A stretch of DNA of 64,000 nucleotides, from assembly GCA_028287785.1 (NCBI GenBank), contig JAQBOZ010000017.1:1-64000 (forward strand), in the 5' to 3' direction. Within the stretch, counting starts at the first letter, position 1, and every line of letters starts with the position of its first letter. Below the pieces are notes generated by a model, which ran no database searches, was not told the origin of the DNA, and saw only the letters and a list, made by a program, of their open reading frames with translations. The stretch comes from Chlorobiota bacterium (lineage in GTDB: Bacteria; Bacteroidota; Ignavibacteria; OLB7). Below, one piece after another: positions 46,827 to 57,098 of the stretch. Both the position numbers and the translations under genes were made by a program.

Positions 46827-48557
46827 ATGGAGTGGGCCAGATCCATATCGAACCGATACGGTACTATCTCCGCGCTCGCGACGATGGGAATTATTCTGCT
46901 TGCATGTTCCGGTGAATCGGTAATTGCCCAGCAGGAAAAAAAGAATAATGAACGCGATACGGCGGTCGGCGTTGCCCAGAAAAGAAAACCCAATGACCGC
47001 GGCGGTCGCGATAAACCCAGACGCGGAGAAAACCCTCCATCGCCCGCCAGGGCCGCGGAGCCCGATGATTCCCCGGTCGATCTGGCGCGAAAGACATATC
47101 AGGACAACGGAGGAACCGTCAAGCGCCAGCCGCGCATAATGGCTCCGGTGAACGTGGAACCGGTTCAGCTCAACAGTTCCGGCGAGAACGATCGCGAAAA
47201 GATCCAGGTGGGAAAATATGCCGGATTCGAGTCCGCGATGCTTGCCCGGCAGCCGTTCTACGCGGAGGGGACGTTTGGAATATTCACGACAGCGGGGCTC
47301 CGGCTGAATTATATCGGCACATCATGGCCGTATGATTATTCCGCGCAGATAAAATTCGCATCGACAAATGGTTTCGTCACAAACGCCCGACGAACCAGCG
47401 TGGAGGCGGGAGCGAACGGCGGATATGTGATCGGCGATAATTACGGGATATTCAGTGGCGGGCATATGGGAGGAGAGATCTCGTATGGCAATGATCGCTA
47501 CACGCTCTATACCCTCAACCCGGCGCCGGAACGGCGCAACGAGCGCTGGAAAATCGGTGCATCGGGGCGCAACAGCTACAAGGGGACAACGTTCGATCTG
47601 AAGGGGAATTATCGCTCGCTTGCGATGACGGGAGATTCCGCGGCCGCCGAGCGGACGCTGGGGGGCGAGGCGAGCGTAAGCACCGGCTGGCTCGGATTGA
47701 CTGTTGGAGGCGGTGCCAATCTCCAATTGACGACGCTGAAAGGGACGGCGATCAATTATGGCAGAGTGAATCTGTTCGCGGCATATACAAGCGCGTATTT
47801 CAAAATACAGGCGGGAGCGAACGGTGATTTCGCCGGCAACAGCGATGGAACATCGAGCGATAAAATTCTCCCGTCGGCGGAATTGCAGCTTTATCCGCTC
47901 CGCGGCATCACACTATCGGCGGGGATCAGCGGCGGAATAAATCCTCTCTCTCTCCAGCGCCTTCTCGATAACAATCCCTACGTCTCCTCGAATCCGCTGG
48001 TGCGGCATGAGGTGGAGGGGCTTGGATACAGGGCTGCCGTGCGTATCGAGCCGTGGGAATCCTTTGGTTTGCGACTGCTTGGATCGCGACGGAACTACGA
48101 TAATTATTCCTATTTCAGCGCGCGGACATCGGGGACGTTCAATCCACAATACGATGTGGCGACGGTGACATCGGGGACGGGCGATCTGTATTGGCAGATC
48201 GATGGCGATGATCTTCTCGCGCTGATCGCAACCTATAACGACGGAAAACTCGGGGCCTCGGGGACACGCATTCCCTATCTGCCGGCAATCGATGCCGAGG
48301 CGATGTACGGCAGGCGTCTCTCGAATATCCCGCTCTCGATTACCGCGACGCTCCATTATATCGGCGAGCGGACCGGCGCGACCGATACCCTGTCGAAACC
48401 GGTGGCGCTGATAAATCTCAAGGGACGATATACGATCAGCGGGCATTTCGATGCGATGATCGAGCTGGATAATATAATCGATCAGCAATACGAATTATGG
48501 AGCGGATATGGTGAGCGGGGGATATTCGGATCGATAGGAATTGCGGTCAGATATTGA
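46827..48557 (+). CDS. Predicted outer-membrane beta-barrel protein
   Basis: 576 residues. The signal sequence ends near ESVIAQQ. A basic, Pro-rich periplasmic linker of about 70 residues (KRKPNDRGGRDKPRRGENPP) follows. About 430 residues of alternating amphipathic strands then end in an aromatic residue (GSIGIAVRY), a classic outer-membrane barrel terminus. The last strands (YTISGHFDAMIELDNIIDQQ, YELWSGYGERG) resemble the C-terminal strands of TonB-dependent receptors, but no plug domain or TonB box is seen. The gene follows the giant TPR gene by two bases. The pair looks like an envelope machine of unknown function, with the TPR protein as periplasmic partner. Confidence 0.7.
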   Translation: MEWARSISNRYGTISALATMGIILLACSGESVIAQQEKKNNERDTAVGVAQKRKPNDRGGRDKPRRGENPPSPARAAEPDDSPVDLARKTYQDNGGTVKRQPRIMAPVNVEPVQLNSSGENDREKIQVGKYAGFESAMLARQPFYAEGTFGIFTTAGLRLNYIGTSWPYDYSAQIKFASTNGFVTNARRTSVEAGANGGYVIGDNYGIFSGGHMGGEISYGNDRYTLYTLNPAPERRNERWKIGASGRNSYKGTTFDLKGNYRSLAMTGDSAAAERTLGGEASVSTGWLGLTVGGGANLQLTTLKGTAINYGRVNLFAAYTSAYFKIQAGANGDFAGNSDGTSSDKILPSAELQLYPLRGITLSAGISGGINPLSLQRLLDNNPYVSSNPLVRHEVEGLGYRAAVRIEPWESFGLRLLGSRRNYDNYSYFSARTSGTFNPQYDVATVTSGTGDLYWQIDGDDLLALIATYNDGKLGASGTRIPYLPAIDAEAMYGRRLSNIPLSITATLHYIGERTGATDTLSKPVALINLKGRYTISGHFDAMIELDNIIDQQYELWSGYGERGIFGSIGIAVRY

Positions 48558-48691
48558 AAATATATACAGATGCGATGTTCCAGAGCATACGGATCGGCTG
48601 AGGGCGCGATCCGCCGGGAACAATGAATATTCAGGGGGTCCAGACTGTTACGGTCTCCAGCCTGGGAGCGCCGTACCCTCCGGAAGCGCCG

Positions 48692-48769
48692 GGATGCGAG
48701 CAGGATATGTTTCTTGCTCGCATCCAACGGCCGGCAGATACGCATTCCGATAACAAATGATTATCGGAA
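48692..48769 (+). other. Two hairpins between the barrel gene and the SPOR gene
   Basis: GGATGCGAGCA pairs with TGCTCGCATCC (48692-48725), and TTCCGATAA pairs with TTATCGGAA (48745-48769). Neither has a good T-run. They may reduce read-through or fold the leader of the SPOR gene, whose ATG is at 48791. Confidence 0.4.
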
Positions 48770-48790
48770 AATATCAGCGAGGAGATTGCG

Positions 48791-50356
48791 ATGGATAATA
48801 ATTACGATGAACATTCTTCCGACAGTGACAATCGCGGTCCCGAGGAACATGAAGGATCTGAAAGCACAATGAGCCAGACCACGGAACGAGGCGATCAGCA
48901 ACGGTTTCGCATGGAGAGGCTGGCGACCGGGGGCACATCCTCGGCGATGACCCGCGATGCCGCGCGGCTTCGTTCGGTGATGGGGCAGGCCGCCGAGCGC
49001 CCGAACGATGAACGCTCGATCCAGGCAGTTGCCGGGGATGCGACCGGCGGTATGATCCCCGAGACATCGCGGAACGCTGTCATGCCACCGCTGCCGGATC
49101 TGGATACAACCGCCGGCGCCGCAATGGCGACATCCGCGGTGGAGTCGGTGACGCAGCACGATGAGCCGGTCCCCACGAAATCCGCAACCCCGACGGGGTT
49201 GCGACCGATCGCGTCCGCCGCCGCCAAACCGCAGGCCGCCGAGAGGGCATCGGATGGCGCAACCAGACTCCGTTCGGTTGCCGTCCCTGGCGCTGCCGCT
49301 CCCGCTCCCAAAGAGGAGAAGAAAGCAACGGAACGCCCGCGAACCGCCTCCCGGTTGATGCTTGAGCCTTCTCCCGCCGGGAATATCTCCCGAAATAATT
49401 TCCGTCCGGCGGAATCGCGCGTGGCCGAGCCTCGCCCGGTGGAATCGCGTCCAGCGGAGCCTCGCGCCACTGAATCCCGGCCCGCCGAGCCCGCGCCACA
49501 GCGCGAACCGGCGGCCAGCTATGGCGAATACCGCGATGCGCCGACGGTGGCATTCGAGCCGAATTCGTATCCCTCATATTCCTCCGCGTCCGCTGTTTCG
49601 GCTAGGCCACGTGGAAGGATGTGGGCCATCGCGCTTACGGTGGTGCTGGGGACGGGGCTCGGAGTTGGGCTGTATGCGGGGGGAGGCGATCTTATTTCGA
49701 GCATCTTCGCGAACAGGAACGAGGGCGTGGTAACCGATAATCCATCGGCCGTGACGGAGCGTCCGCAGGCAGCGCAGCCCGCGCCACAACCGGCGCCGGC
49801 GGCATCTGAGGCCACGGGGCAGGCGGTTGAGGGAACGGCGCAGAATGCCGGGGTTGTTCAGGGGACTACCGCTCATCCGGCGAACACGGAGGCCGCGCCG
49901 CAGCCGGTCGCCGGCGGCGTAACGGCGGCTGATCATAACGAGATCACCACCGGATCGCGGCCGGCGGCGGAGAATCATGATGTGGCGGCGGCAAATGATA
50001 TCAGGCCGGGAAATGATCCGAAACCGATAAAGAACCAGGAAGAGAACAAGGAGAAGAAAAAGAAGCCGGCCGAAGCCGATGCGGCCAGGGAAAAAGGCTC
50101 CGACAAGGACCCCGCCAAACCATCTCCCTCGAAGTTCATGGTGCAGGTGCGCGCCACCCCCGATGAGGCCGAGGCAAATCTCCTCGCCAGGAAGCTCCGC
50201 AGCAAAGGGATGGGGAGCATCTCGGTCGTGAAATCGGAGAAGGATGGAGCGAAGGTATACCGAGTTCGATTCGGTTCGTTTGCATCGCAGAGCGAAGCGC
50301 AGTCAGCCGCGACACGCGCCGGTTATGCGAGCGTATGGGTGATCAAACAGAAGTAA
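48791..50356 (+). CDS. SPOR domain membrane protein with long disordered cytoplasmic region
   Basis: 521 residues. The first ~275 residues are low-complexity, with Glu/Pro/Ala repeats of the ESRPAEPRATE type. One transmembrane helix follows at about 277-297 (MWAIALTVVLGTGLGVGLYA), then a second disordered, Lys/Glu-rich periplasmic linker, and a SPOR domain at about 448-521 (FMVQVRATPDEAEANLLARK, then YRVRFGSFASQSEAQSAATR). SPOR domains bind denuded peptidoglycan glycan strands at the division site, so a division or envelope role is inferred (FtsN-like layout). It follows the TPR/barrel pair on the same strand. Confidence 0.8.
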   Translation: MDNNYDEHSSDSDNRGPEEHEGSESTMSQTTERGDQQRFRMERLATGGTSSAMTRDAARLRSVMGQAAERPNDERSIQAVAGDATGGMIPETSRNAVMPPLPDLDTTAGAAMATSAVESVTQHDEPVPTKSATPTGLRPIASAAAKPQAAERASDGATRLRSVAVPGAAAPAPKEEKKATERPRTASRLMLEPSPAGNISRNNFRPAESRVAEPRPVESRPAEPRATESRPAEPAPQREPAASYGEYRDAPTVAFEPNSYPSYSSASAVSARPRGRMWAIALTVVLGTGLGVGLYAGGGDLISSIFANRNEGVVTDNPSAVTERPQAAQPAPQPAPAASEATGQAVEGTAQNAGVVQGTTAHPANTEAAPQPVAGGVTAADHNEITTGSRPAAENHDVAAANDIRPGNDPKPIKNQEENKEKKKKPAEADAAREKGSDKDPAKPSPSKFMVQVRATPDEAEANLLARKLRSKGMGSISVVKSEKDGAKVYRVRFGSFASQSEAQSAATRAGYASVWVIKQK

Positions 50357-50407
50357 AGAGTATTTGCGACCCCTCTTGCTTAGGTATCACACGTGACGAG
50401 CCAGAAG

Positions 50408-50446
50408 TTCGGGCCGGATCATTATCGATCCGGCCCGAACCCTTTT
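50408..50446 (+). terminator. Terminator after the SPOR gene
   Basis: TTCGGGCCGGATC pairs perfectly (13 bp) with GATCCGGCCCGAA around ATTATC, followed by CCCTTTT. Confidence 0.8.
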
Positions 50447-50582
50447 CAGGGCCTCGGGATATCACCACGGCGTTCTCAATCGGTAATAAGTGGTCCGCCG
50501 GCGGGGTCGATCGATTGCTCGCGCAATGCTCTATCCCTATTTTATCCGTCTACCGGGGGCGCCAGCTAATTTCGATCACTTC

Positions 50583-51818
50583 ATGCGAATACTTCATACT
50601 GCGGACTGGCATCTGGGACGGAAACTGGAAGGTCGCAATCGTCATGACGAGCAGGAGCGCGTCATGGACGAGATCTGCCGTATCGCGGATGAGGAAGCGG
50701 TGGATGCCATCATCATCGCCGGCGATGTGTTCGATGCGTACAACCCGCCGGCGGAATCGGAATCGCTCTTCTATCGGACGATGACCCGGCTTGCCGATGG
50801 CGGACGCCGTGGCATCGTCGTCATCGCCGGCAATCACGACAGCCCGGATCGTCTTATCGCCTCCGACCCCTACGCGCGCGCGCTCGGGATAACCACGCTT
50901 GGCTATCCGAAGGACATCCCGGCCCTGTACGACGCCGGAAAAGCCCGCACGGCGTGCGTTGAATCGGCGCAATCGTTTATCCGTCTCCGCCTTCCCCGCG
51001 CCGAACGCATCCTCAATCTCCTGGCGCTCCCCTATCCCTCCGAATCCCGTCTGAAGGAACTCCTTACCGATGATGTCGCCAACGAGGAACAGGCGTCCGT
51101 GGATTACAACCGTCGCGTGCGCGAATTCATGGCACAGGGGGCCGCTCGCTTTCGCGATGGCGAGGCGAATATCGTCGCCAGCCATCTCTTCGTATCGGGA
51201 GGTCAGGAGAGCGATTCGGAGCGGCAGATCCAGGTCGGGGGCGTCTACACGGTGGAGCCGCTCAGCTTTCCGGCTTCGTCGTACGTGGCGCTTGGGCATC
51301 TGCACCGCGAGCAGGAGATGCGCGGGGTGAACGATACATGCATCCGCTACGCCGGCTCGGTGCTGCAATACAGTTTCAGCGAGGCGGGACAGAAGAAATC
51401 GGTGACGATCGTCGAGCTTCGCGATGGGAAGATCTCCCATTATCCCATTCCCCTCTCCGGTGGCCGCATGCTCCGCCGGTGGCAGATCGGCAACGGCATC
51501 GAGGAGCTGGAGCGGAGGCTGGCGGAGGTCGATGCCGCCGACTGGCTATCGGTCGCGCTTGTGCTGGATGAGCCGCTGGAGCCGGACTATCTCAACAATC
51601 TGCGACGAGCGCATCCCGGGCTGATCAACTGCACGTGCGCCTATCGGTGGGAGTCGGGGGATCCGAACGGGGCCGCTCCCGATGCCGTTCCCGTCACGAT
51701 CGAAGAGCAGTTCCGCCGGTTTGTTCGCGCCCGCTACGAGGAGCCGTGCAACGATGAAGTGCTGCGGCTTTTTCTGGAGCTGGCGGGCACCGGAGACGAG
51801 GAAACCCAGACGTCATAA
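50583..51818 (+). CDS. sbcD: Exonuclease subunit SbcD (Mre11-like nuclease)
   Basis: 411 residues from the ATG at 50583; the track start at 50490 adds 31 unlikely residues. It is the nuclease half of the SbcCD (Rad50-Mre11) complex that cleaves DNA hairpins and processes breaks. Metallophosphoesterase motifs: RILHTADWHLGR, IIIAGDVFDAYNPP, VIAGNHDSPDR, VASHLFVSGG and YVALGHLHREQ. The C-terminal capping region is typical. It is followed after 21 bases by sbcC. The presence of palindromes elsewhere in this window makes the hairpin nuclease contextually interesting. Confidence 0.95.
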   Translation: MRILHTADWHLGRKLEGRNRHDEQERVMDEICRIADEEAVDAIIIAGDVFDAYNPPAESESLFYRTMTRLADGGRRGIVVIAGNHDSPDRLIASDPYARALGITTLGYPKDIPALYDAGKARTACVESAQSFIRLRLPRAERILNLLALPYPSESRLKELLTDDVANEEQASVDYNRRVREFMAQGAARFRDGEANIVASHLFVSGGQESDSERQIQVGGVYTVEPLSFPASSYVALGHLHREQEMRGVNDTCIRYAGSVLQYSFSEAGQKKSVTIVELRDGKISHYPIPLSGGRMLRRWQIGNGIEELERRLAEVDAADWLSVALVLDEPLEPDYLNNLRRAHPGLINCTCAYRWESGDPNGAAPDAVPVTIEEQFRRFVRARYEEPCNDEVLRLFLELAGTGDEETQTS

Positions 51819-51839
51819 CGCTATCCCACGCTCATTCGA

Positions 51840-54800
51840 ATGAAGCCACTTCGCCTTCAACTTGCAGGACTGAACAGCTTTCGCGAGAAGACCTCGATCG
51901 ATTTCGAGACGCTTATGAACGGAGGGCTCTTCGGCATATTCGGCCCGACCGGCAGCGGCAAATCGACGATTCTGGACGCCATGACGCTTGCGCTCTACGG
52001 CAAGGTGCGGCGCGCGCCGGGGGGGACGCAGGGGATCATCAATATGGCGGAAAGCCGCTGCTCCGTGGCGTTCACGTTCGAGATCGGCGGCAATGGAACG
52101 CGGCAGACCTACACGATCGAGCGCCTGCTGGCCCGTACCAAGGCGGGAGGGATCGAGACCAGGCGGATGCGCCTGATGGAGCATCGCGACGGCGAACTGG
52201 TGCCGGTCAGCGAGAAGAAGAGCGAGCTGAAGGAGATCATTCAGGAGATCATCGGCATCAACGCCGAGGATTTTCTCCGGGCTGTGGTGCTTCCGCAGGG
52301 AGCGTTCGCGGAGTTCCTTTCGCTGGAATCGCGCGAGCGGAGCGCGGTGCTGCAACGGCTGTTCAATCTCCATCACTTCGGCGATCGCCTGAGCATACAG
52401 TTGAAACAGCGCCAGACGGAGATGCAGAAGGGACGCGCGGAGGTGGAGGGGAGAATGCACGAGCTCAGGGCGTACGATGATGACGCGGTGACGGCTCACG
52501 AACAGGCGGAGCAGCATGCCGCCGATCATCTTGCCACGATCCGGCGCGAGGTGATCGAACGGGAGAAGCTCCATGCCGATCTCCTGGCGCTCCACGGTCT
52601 GCTGATCGAACAGCGCGATCTGCTGGCGACGGAAGCGGCATGGAGCCTGCGCGAGCACGAGCTTCACGAGCTGCGATCGCGCATGGAACGGGCCGATCGC
52701 GGTCGGCTTGTGGAGCCGGCCATCAACGTGCTGGACCTTGCCGCGCGGCGTTGCGCCGAGTCGAACGCGCGGCATCGGGAGGCCGTCAGCCAGAACGATT
52801 TCATCATCAATCAGCTCGCCGCCGCCCGGCTTCTGTTCGACAGGGCCACGCTCGACTACCCGGAAGTGTTCAACGTGCTCTGCCAGGAGATCGCGGAGCT
52901 TGACGCGATCCGGCGGGAGGAATCGCGGCTGTTCGAGAACCGCGAACGACTGCAATTGATGCATGCCGAGCTGCCGGAGCTCCTCCGGCACCACGAGGCG
53001 ATGGAGGCGGAGCACCGGACGGTCGCGGCGGATGTCGAGGAGATGGAGCGGCTGATGCGGGAGTGGGAGCGGGAGGCGGAGGAGCATATGATCGCTCCCG
53101 ATGAGCGCGCGCTGCTCGCTGGGATGAGCCGTCTGCTTCAGAGCATTGCCGGCATCGGTGAGCAGATCGCGCGGAAGGAGGAGGAGATCGCGCGGCTCGA
53201 ACTGACGATATCCTCGGGGCGCGGCACGTCGAGCGCCGCCGACCGGGAGGAAGCCGCGGCCCTGGCGGAAGTGGAGCGTATCGGCGGGGAGAGGGAGCGC
53301 GCGAAGGCCGGGCAGGAACGTGCCAGAGCCGAACAGGAACATCTCCGGAACAGGTATGTGACGCTGAACAGAGCCTTGAGCGATATCAACGCGCAGGAGC
53401 ATCTGGCCGGTATCCACGACGCGGATCTGAAGAGTCAGACGGAGCGCCTGACGGCATTCCAGCAGGCACTGGAGCAGGAGATGCTCCATTTGAAGGAGGC
53501 CCGATCGCACGAATCGAACAACCTCATGGAGCTTGAGAACATCAGGACTCTGAGAGATGAGGCGCGCAGGAAATCATCGCTCGCATCGCTTGCCCTGCAT
53601 CTTCATACTGGATCTCCCTGCCTCCTCTGCGGCTCCCTGGATCATCCCACGCCCCATGTGCCCGAGGAGCGCCTGTCGACGGAGATCGAATCGCTCGATG
53701 CCGAGCTTGCGCGGCTGGAGGGGAAGGTGAGGGAATGCGAGATAACGTGCAGGCATATCGAACGCTCGGTCGCGGCCGCCGAGAATGCCTCGGAAACGGC
53801 CACGGCAACGTTGGAGAGCCTGACGGCAAAGCGGGATGCCGTGCGCGCCCGCATCGAGGAGCTGCTTGGCTCGGTCGTCGCCGAACCGCTGATTGCCACA
53901 AGCGACGCGTTGAGAGCGCTGATCGATGAGGTGGTTGTTGAGGGAACGATAAAGACCGAGGCGGTGGACTCTCTGAGCGCGCGACTTCATGAGCTGGAGG
54001 ATATCTCCCTGCAAGCCGAGCGGGAGCGGAGCCGTATCGCGGAGCAGCGGGCCGGTCGCGACGCGGAGTTTGCGCGGGACCGCGACCGGCTGGAGCGGGA
54101 GATTGCGGCGCTGCGCCAACTGCGCGATCAACGCCAGTCGATATCGCACGACATCGCCTCGCTCTCCGGCGGCCGTACCGCCGCCGATATCGAAGAACGT
54201 TTTGTGGAGGTCGAGCGGCACGATCACGCGCTGGCCGAAACGCGCGCCCGCATCGCGTCGAAGCGCGAGGAACAGGGTCGGGCGAGGCTGAACCTGGCCC
54301 GTATCGAAGCGATGCGGGAGGAGGGACGGCGGAACGCGATGGACGCCGAGAGCGAGGCGCGCGCGCTGGAGGGGGAGATCCTCAGACAGACCACGGAGGT
54401 TGCCTCCCGCATCGCGGCGCTTGTTCCGGAAATCGAACGGCGGGAACGTGTGGCGGTGCTGATCTCCGGTCGGGAGCTGCGCCGGAACAGGATCAAGGAG
54501 GAGTTCGATCGGGCGAAGCTCCGCTATGATGCCGCGCATACCGAGGCGCAGGTGAAACAGGGGGCGGTGGATGAGGCCTGGAAGGAGTTCTGCCGGGAGG
54601 ATGCCGCATGGAAGGAGGCCGATCGCGTATGCCGCGAGCGGTTGATCGAGCATGGGTTTGCCGGCACGGAGGAGGTGCGGGAAAGCATCCTTCCCGATGA
54701 GGAATTGCGCGGGCTTCGGAGTCGCGCGGAGCAGATCGCCATGGAACATGAGCGGCGCCTTCGCCGGATGGAGGAGCTTTCACTGTCGATCGCCGACCGG

Positions 54801-55478
54801 ACGCTGGCCGACGAAGAACTCCGCGAGCGCGAACAGGAGTTGACCGACGCCCAGGGGAGGGAGGAATCGGCAACGCTTGCGCTTGGCGGCGCCCGCGAAA
54901 AACTGAGGGAATGTCGCGAGAAGAACCAGGAGTGGCGGAAGGTGAGCCTGGATGATCGTGAGAACGCCGGGAAGCTGGCGACCATGGATCAACTGGGTCG
55001 CTATATCCGCGCGAACGCGTTCGTCGATTATCTCGCCAACGAGCGGCTTGTGGAGATCTGCCGTCGCGCGTCGGTGCAGCTTGCCACCCTCACCGGCGGG
55101 CGCCTGGCGATTGGAGCGCGTCCGAAGGATGGGTTCCACATTCGGGACAACGGCAACGGCGGCGGCGAACGCGCCCCCAGCACGCTTTCCGGCGGCGAGA
55201 CCTTTCTCGTCTCGCTTTCCCTTGCTCTCGCGCTCTCCGATACCATTCAGATGGGGCGCGCCCCGCTGGAATTCTTCTTCCTTGATGAGGGTTTCGGCAC
55301 GCTCGACAACGATCTGCTGGATACCGTCATGAACTCGCTCGACCGGCTCCGCTCGGAGAACCGGGCAATCGGCGTTATCTCGCATGTGGCGCAGCTTCGC
55401 GAGCGGATACCGCGTCGGTTGATCGTAACCCCCGCCGATGAGCGGCGCGGCTCGACCGTGCGCTACGAAATGGTCTGA
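51840..55478 (+). CDS. sbcC: Exonuclease subunit SbcC (Rad50-like ATPase)
   Basis: 1212 residues. It is an SMC-like ATPase that clamps DNA for SbcD. Walker A GPTGSGKS lies at residues 35-42. Long coiled coils follow on both sides of a zinc-hook motif, here CLLC (CLLCGSLDHPTPHVPEE, near residue 595; the usual form is CPxC). At the C-terminus are the ABC signature STLSGGETFLVSLSLALALS (about 1115) and Walker B EFFFLDEGFGTLD (about 1145). The coiled coil is Arg/Glu-rich and codon bias matches the neighbours. In an operon with sbcD. Confidence 0.95.
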   Translation: MKPLRLQLAGLNSFREKTSIDFETLMNGGLFGIFGPTGSGKSTILDAMTLALYGKVRRAPGGTQGIINMAESRCSVAFTFEIGGNGTRQTYTIERLLARTKAGGIETRRMRLMEHRDGELVPVSEKKSELKEIIQEIIGINAEDFLRAVVLPQGAFAEFLSLESRERSAVLQRLFNLHHFGDRLSIQLKQRQTEMQKGRAEVEGRMHELRAYDDDAVTAHEQAEQHAADHLATIRREVIEREKLHADLLALHGLLIEQRDLLATEAAWSLREHELHELRSRMERADRGRLVEPAINVLDLAARRCAESNARHREAVSQNDFIINQLAAARLLFDRATLDYPEVFNVLCQEIAELDAIRREESRLFENRERLQLMHAELPELLRHHEAMEAEHRTVAADVEEMERLMREWEREAEEHMIAPDERALLAGMSRLLQSIAGIGEQIARKEEEIARLELTISSGRGTSSAADREEAAALAEVERIGGERERAKAGQERARAEQEHLRNRYVTLNRALSDINAQEHLAGIHDADLKSQTERLTAFQQALEQEMLHLKEARSHESNNLMELENIRTLRDEARRKSSLASLALHLHTGSPCLLCGSLDHPTPHVPEERLSTEIESLDAELARLEGKVRECEITCRHIERSVAAAENASETATATLESLTAKRDAVRARIEELLGSVVAEPLIATSDALRALIDEVVVEGTIKTEAVDSLSARLHELEDISLQAERERSRIAEQRAGRDAEFARDRDRLEREIAALRQLRDQRQSISHDIASLSGGRTAADIEERFVEVERHDHALAETRARIASKREEQGRARLNLARIEAMREEGRRNAMDAESEARALEGEILRQTTEVASRIAALVPEIERRERVAVLISGRELRRNRIKEEFDRAKLRYDAAHTEAQVKQGAVDEAWKEFCREDAAWKEADRVCRERLIEHGFAGTEEVRESILPDEELRGLRSRAEQIAMEHERRLRRMEELSLSIADRTLADEELREREQELTDAQGREESATLALGGAREKLRECREKNQEWRKVSLDDRENAGKLATMDQLGRYIRANAFVDYLANERLVEICRRASVQLATLTGGRLAIGARPKDGFHIRDNGNGGGERAPSTLSGGETFLVSLSLALALSDTIQMGRAPLEFFFLDEGFGTLDNDLLDTVMNSLDRLRSENRAIGVISHVAQLRERIPRRLIVTPADERRGSTVRYEMV

Positions 55479-55532
55479 CGATGTGCGGCATAGCTTGCAT
55501 TTTTCAATCACATTCATCCTAGTTCGGAATCC

Positions 55533-56258
55533 ATGATAACTGTGGTAACGATAGACTTCTGGAACACCCTCTTCGATCACACGGGAGGCGTGCCGCGCAA
55601 TCTTGCGCGCAAGGCGGCTCTTGCCGGCGCGGTTGCCTCATCCGGGAATCTCTGCGAGCCGGCAACGCTGGAGAGGGCCTATGAGGGGGTCTGGGAGTAC
55701 TTTGACGATCACTGGCTGAACCGCCAGCGCACGCCGACCTCGGAGGAAATGGTCAGGGAGATGTGCCGCCAGGCGAATATCACTCTTCCCGAGTCGGTGG
55801 TGATGGAAGTGGCCGAGAGCTTTTCGCGCGGCATCCTGGATCATCCTCCGTCACTGCTCCCCGGCGTGGATGCGGCTCTGGAGTTCCTGGCCTCCCGTGC
55901 AAAACTGGCGGTGATTTCCGATACGGCGTTCTCCGGCGGCGCGGTACTCCGCGAGGTGATGGAGGGCGCGGGGATCGCGAAATACTTCAGCGCATATGTG
56001 TTCAGCGACGAAACCGGGGTTGCCAAGCCGCACCCGGAGGCATTCCAGGCCGCGTTGGGCGCTCTGAACGCCCAGCCCCGGGAGGCGATGCATATCGGCG
56101 ATATCGAGCGCACGGATATCCGGGGCGCCAAGAATGCCGGCATGAAGGCGATACTCTACCGCGGAGGGAACGAGCCCTCCAAATACGCCGAAGAGTCGAC
56201 GATGGCGGATCTGGTGATGGATCATTGGGATGAAATGGGCGCGGATGCGCTGGCATGA
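55533..56258 (+). CDS. HAD family hydrolase
   Basis: 241 residues. It has all four haloacid-dehalogenase motifs: motif I VVTIDFWNTLFD (with DFWNT rather than DxDxT), motif II LAVISDTAFSG, motif III Lys in DETGVAKPHPEAF and motif IV HIGDIERTDIRGAKNAGM. A helical cap lies between motifs I and II. The layout is that of small-molecule phosphatases or dehalogenases of the subfamily IA type (YjjG/pyrimidine 5'-nucleotidase-like). Substrate unknown. It is 54 bases after sbcC on the same strand and may be read through from it. Confidence 0.85.
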   Translation: MITVVTIDFWNTLFDHTGGVPRNLARKAALAGAVASSGNLCEPATLERAYEGVWEYFDDHWLNRQRTPTSEEMVREMCRQANITLPESVVMEVAESFSRGILDHPPSLLPGVDAALEFLASRAKLAVISDTAFSGGAVLREVMEGAGIAKYFSAYVFSDETGVAKPHPEAFQAALGALNAQPREAMHIGDIERTDIRGAKNAGMKAILYRGGNEPSKYAEESTMADLVMDHWDEMGADALA

Positions 56259-56377
56259 TCTGCAAAGGGGAAGGGGGCGGCACGATAAGTGTAACGGAGT
56301 CAGGTATAGAGGCGGTGATGTCGATCAGCTCTGAACGATTTCGCGTGACAGCGAGGTGATCATTACGAGCGAGGTGC

Positions 56378-56385
56378 TACATTTG
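56378..56385 (+). promoter_or_regulatory. Bacteroidetes-type -7 box upstream of the first ECF sigma gene
   Basis: TACATTTG matches TAnnTTTG, with GTG 19 bases upstream. The leader before the GTG start at 56547 would be about 155 bases. Confidence 0.4.
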
Positions 56386-56546
56386 CCCGTCGTTGTGGAT
56401 TCACGTCGCCCGCGTGGTTTCCATGGTAGCGATTCCCTACATCGCTATCCGGTTCAGGATGATGAATAAGCCAATGGAATAACGCGGGCTCGATGTAAGC
56501 CGACGCTGATCGGGCCGGTTGTACCTGTGGCAACGAGGTTAATGAA

Positions 56547-57098
56547 GTGACGCGAAGAAACCTCAATAATATCAGCGAAGACGAGTTGATCTCGCTGCTC
56601 AGGCAACGGGAACAGTCGGTTGTCGGGGTGCTGTATGATCGATATTCCGGCGCTCTGTATCGAATGATTTATCGGGTCGTGCATTCGGATGAGATAGCGG
56701 AGGATGTTCTTCAGGAGACGTTCACGAAGATATGGACCGAGTTCGCGTCATATGATACATCGAAGGGCAAACTCTTTACATGGATGGCCCGCATAGGGCG
56801 GAATCTGGCGCTTGACAAGATCAAGTCAAGGGATCACAGGAACGCTCTGAAAAACCAGGAGATTGATAGCGTCGTACCTCTTATAGACAGTGAATTGAAC
56901 AGCGTCTATAATGCCGACCGGATCGGGCTTGCCGAGATCGTCCGCTCGTTGAGGCCGGAGCAGGAGGAACTTGTTGAACTGATCTACTTTCAGGGCTATA
57001 CACAGGCCGAGGCATCCGATCAACTGGGGATTCCACTGGGCACGGTTAAGACCAGACTACGTGCCGCGATAAACATTATCAGAAAAATCTTCGAATAG
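56547..57098 (+). CDS. ECF RNA polymerase sigma factor (SigK-like)
   Basis: 183 residues from a GTG start. An extracytoplasmic-function sigma factor: region 2 is LYDRYSGALYRMIYRVVHSD with EIAEDVLQETFTKIWTEFAS and WMARIGRNLALDKIKSRDHR. Region 4 is LRPEQEELVELIYFQGYTQA with the helix-turn-helix ASDQLGIPLGTVKTRLRAAI. The next gene, an RskA-type anti-sigma factor, starts at the base after its TAG stop, so the pair forms one regulatory cassette, probably responding to an envelope signal. No target promoter was identified. Confidence 0.92.
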   Translation: MTRRNLNNISEDELISLLRQREQSVVGVLYDRYSGALYRMIYRVVHSDEIAEDVLQETFTKIWTEFASYDTSKGKLFTWMARIGRNLALDKIKSRDHRNALKNQEIDSVVPLIDSELNSVYNADRIGLAEIVRSLRPEQEELVELIYFQGYTQAEASDQLGIPLGTVKTRLRAAINIIRKIFE

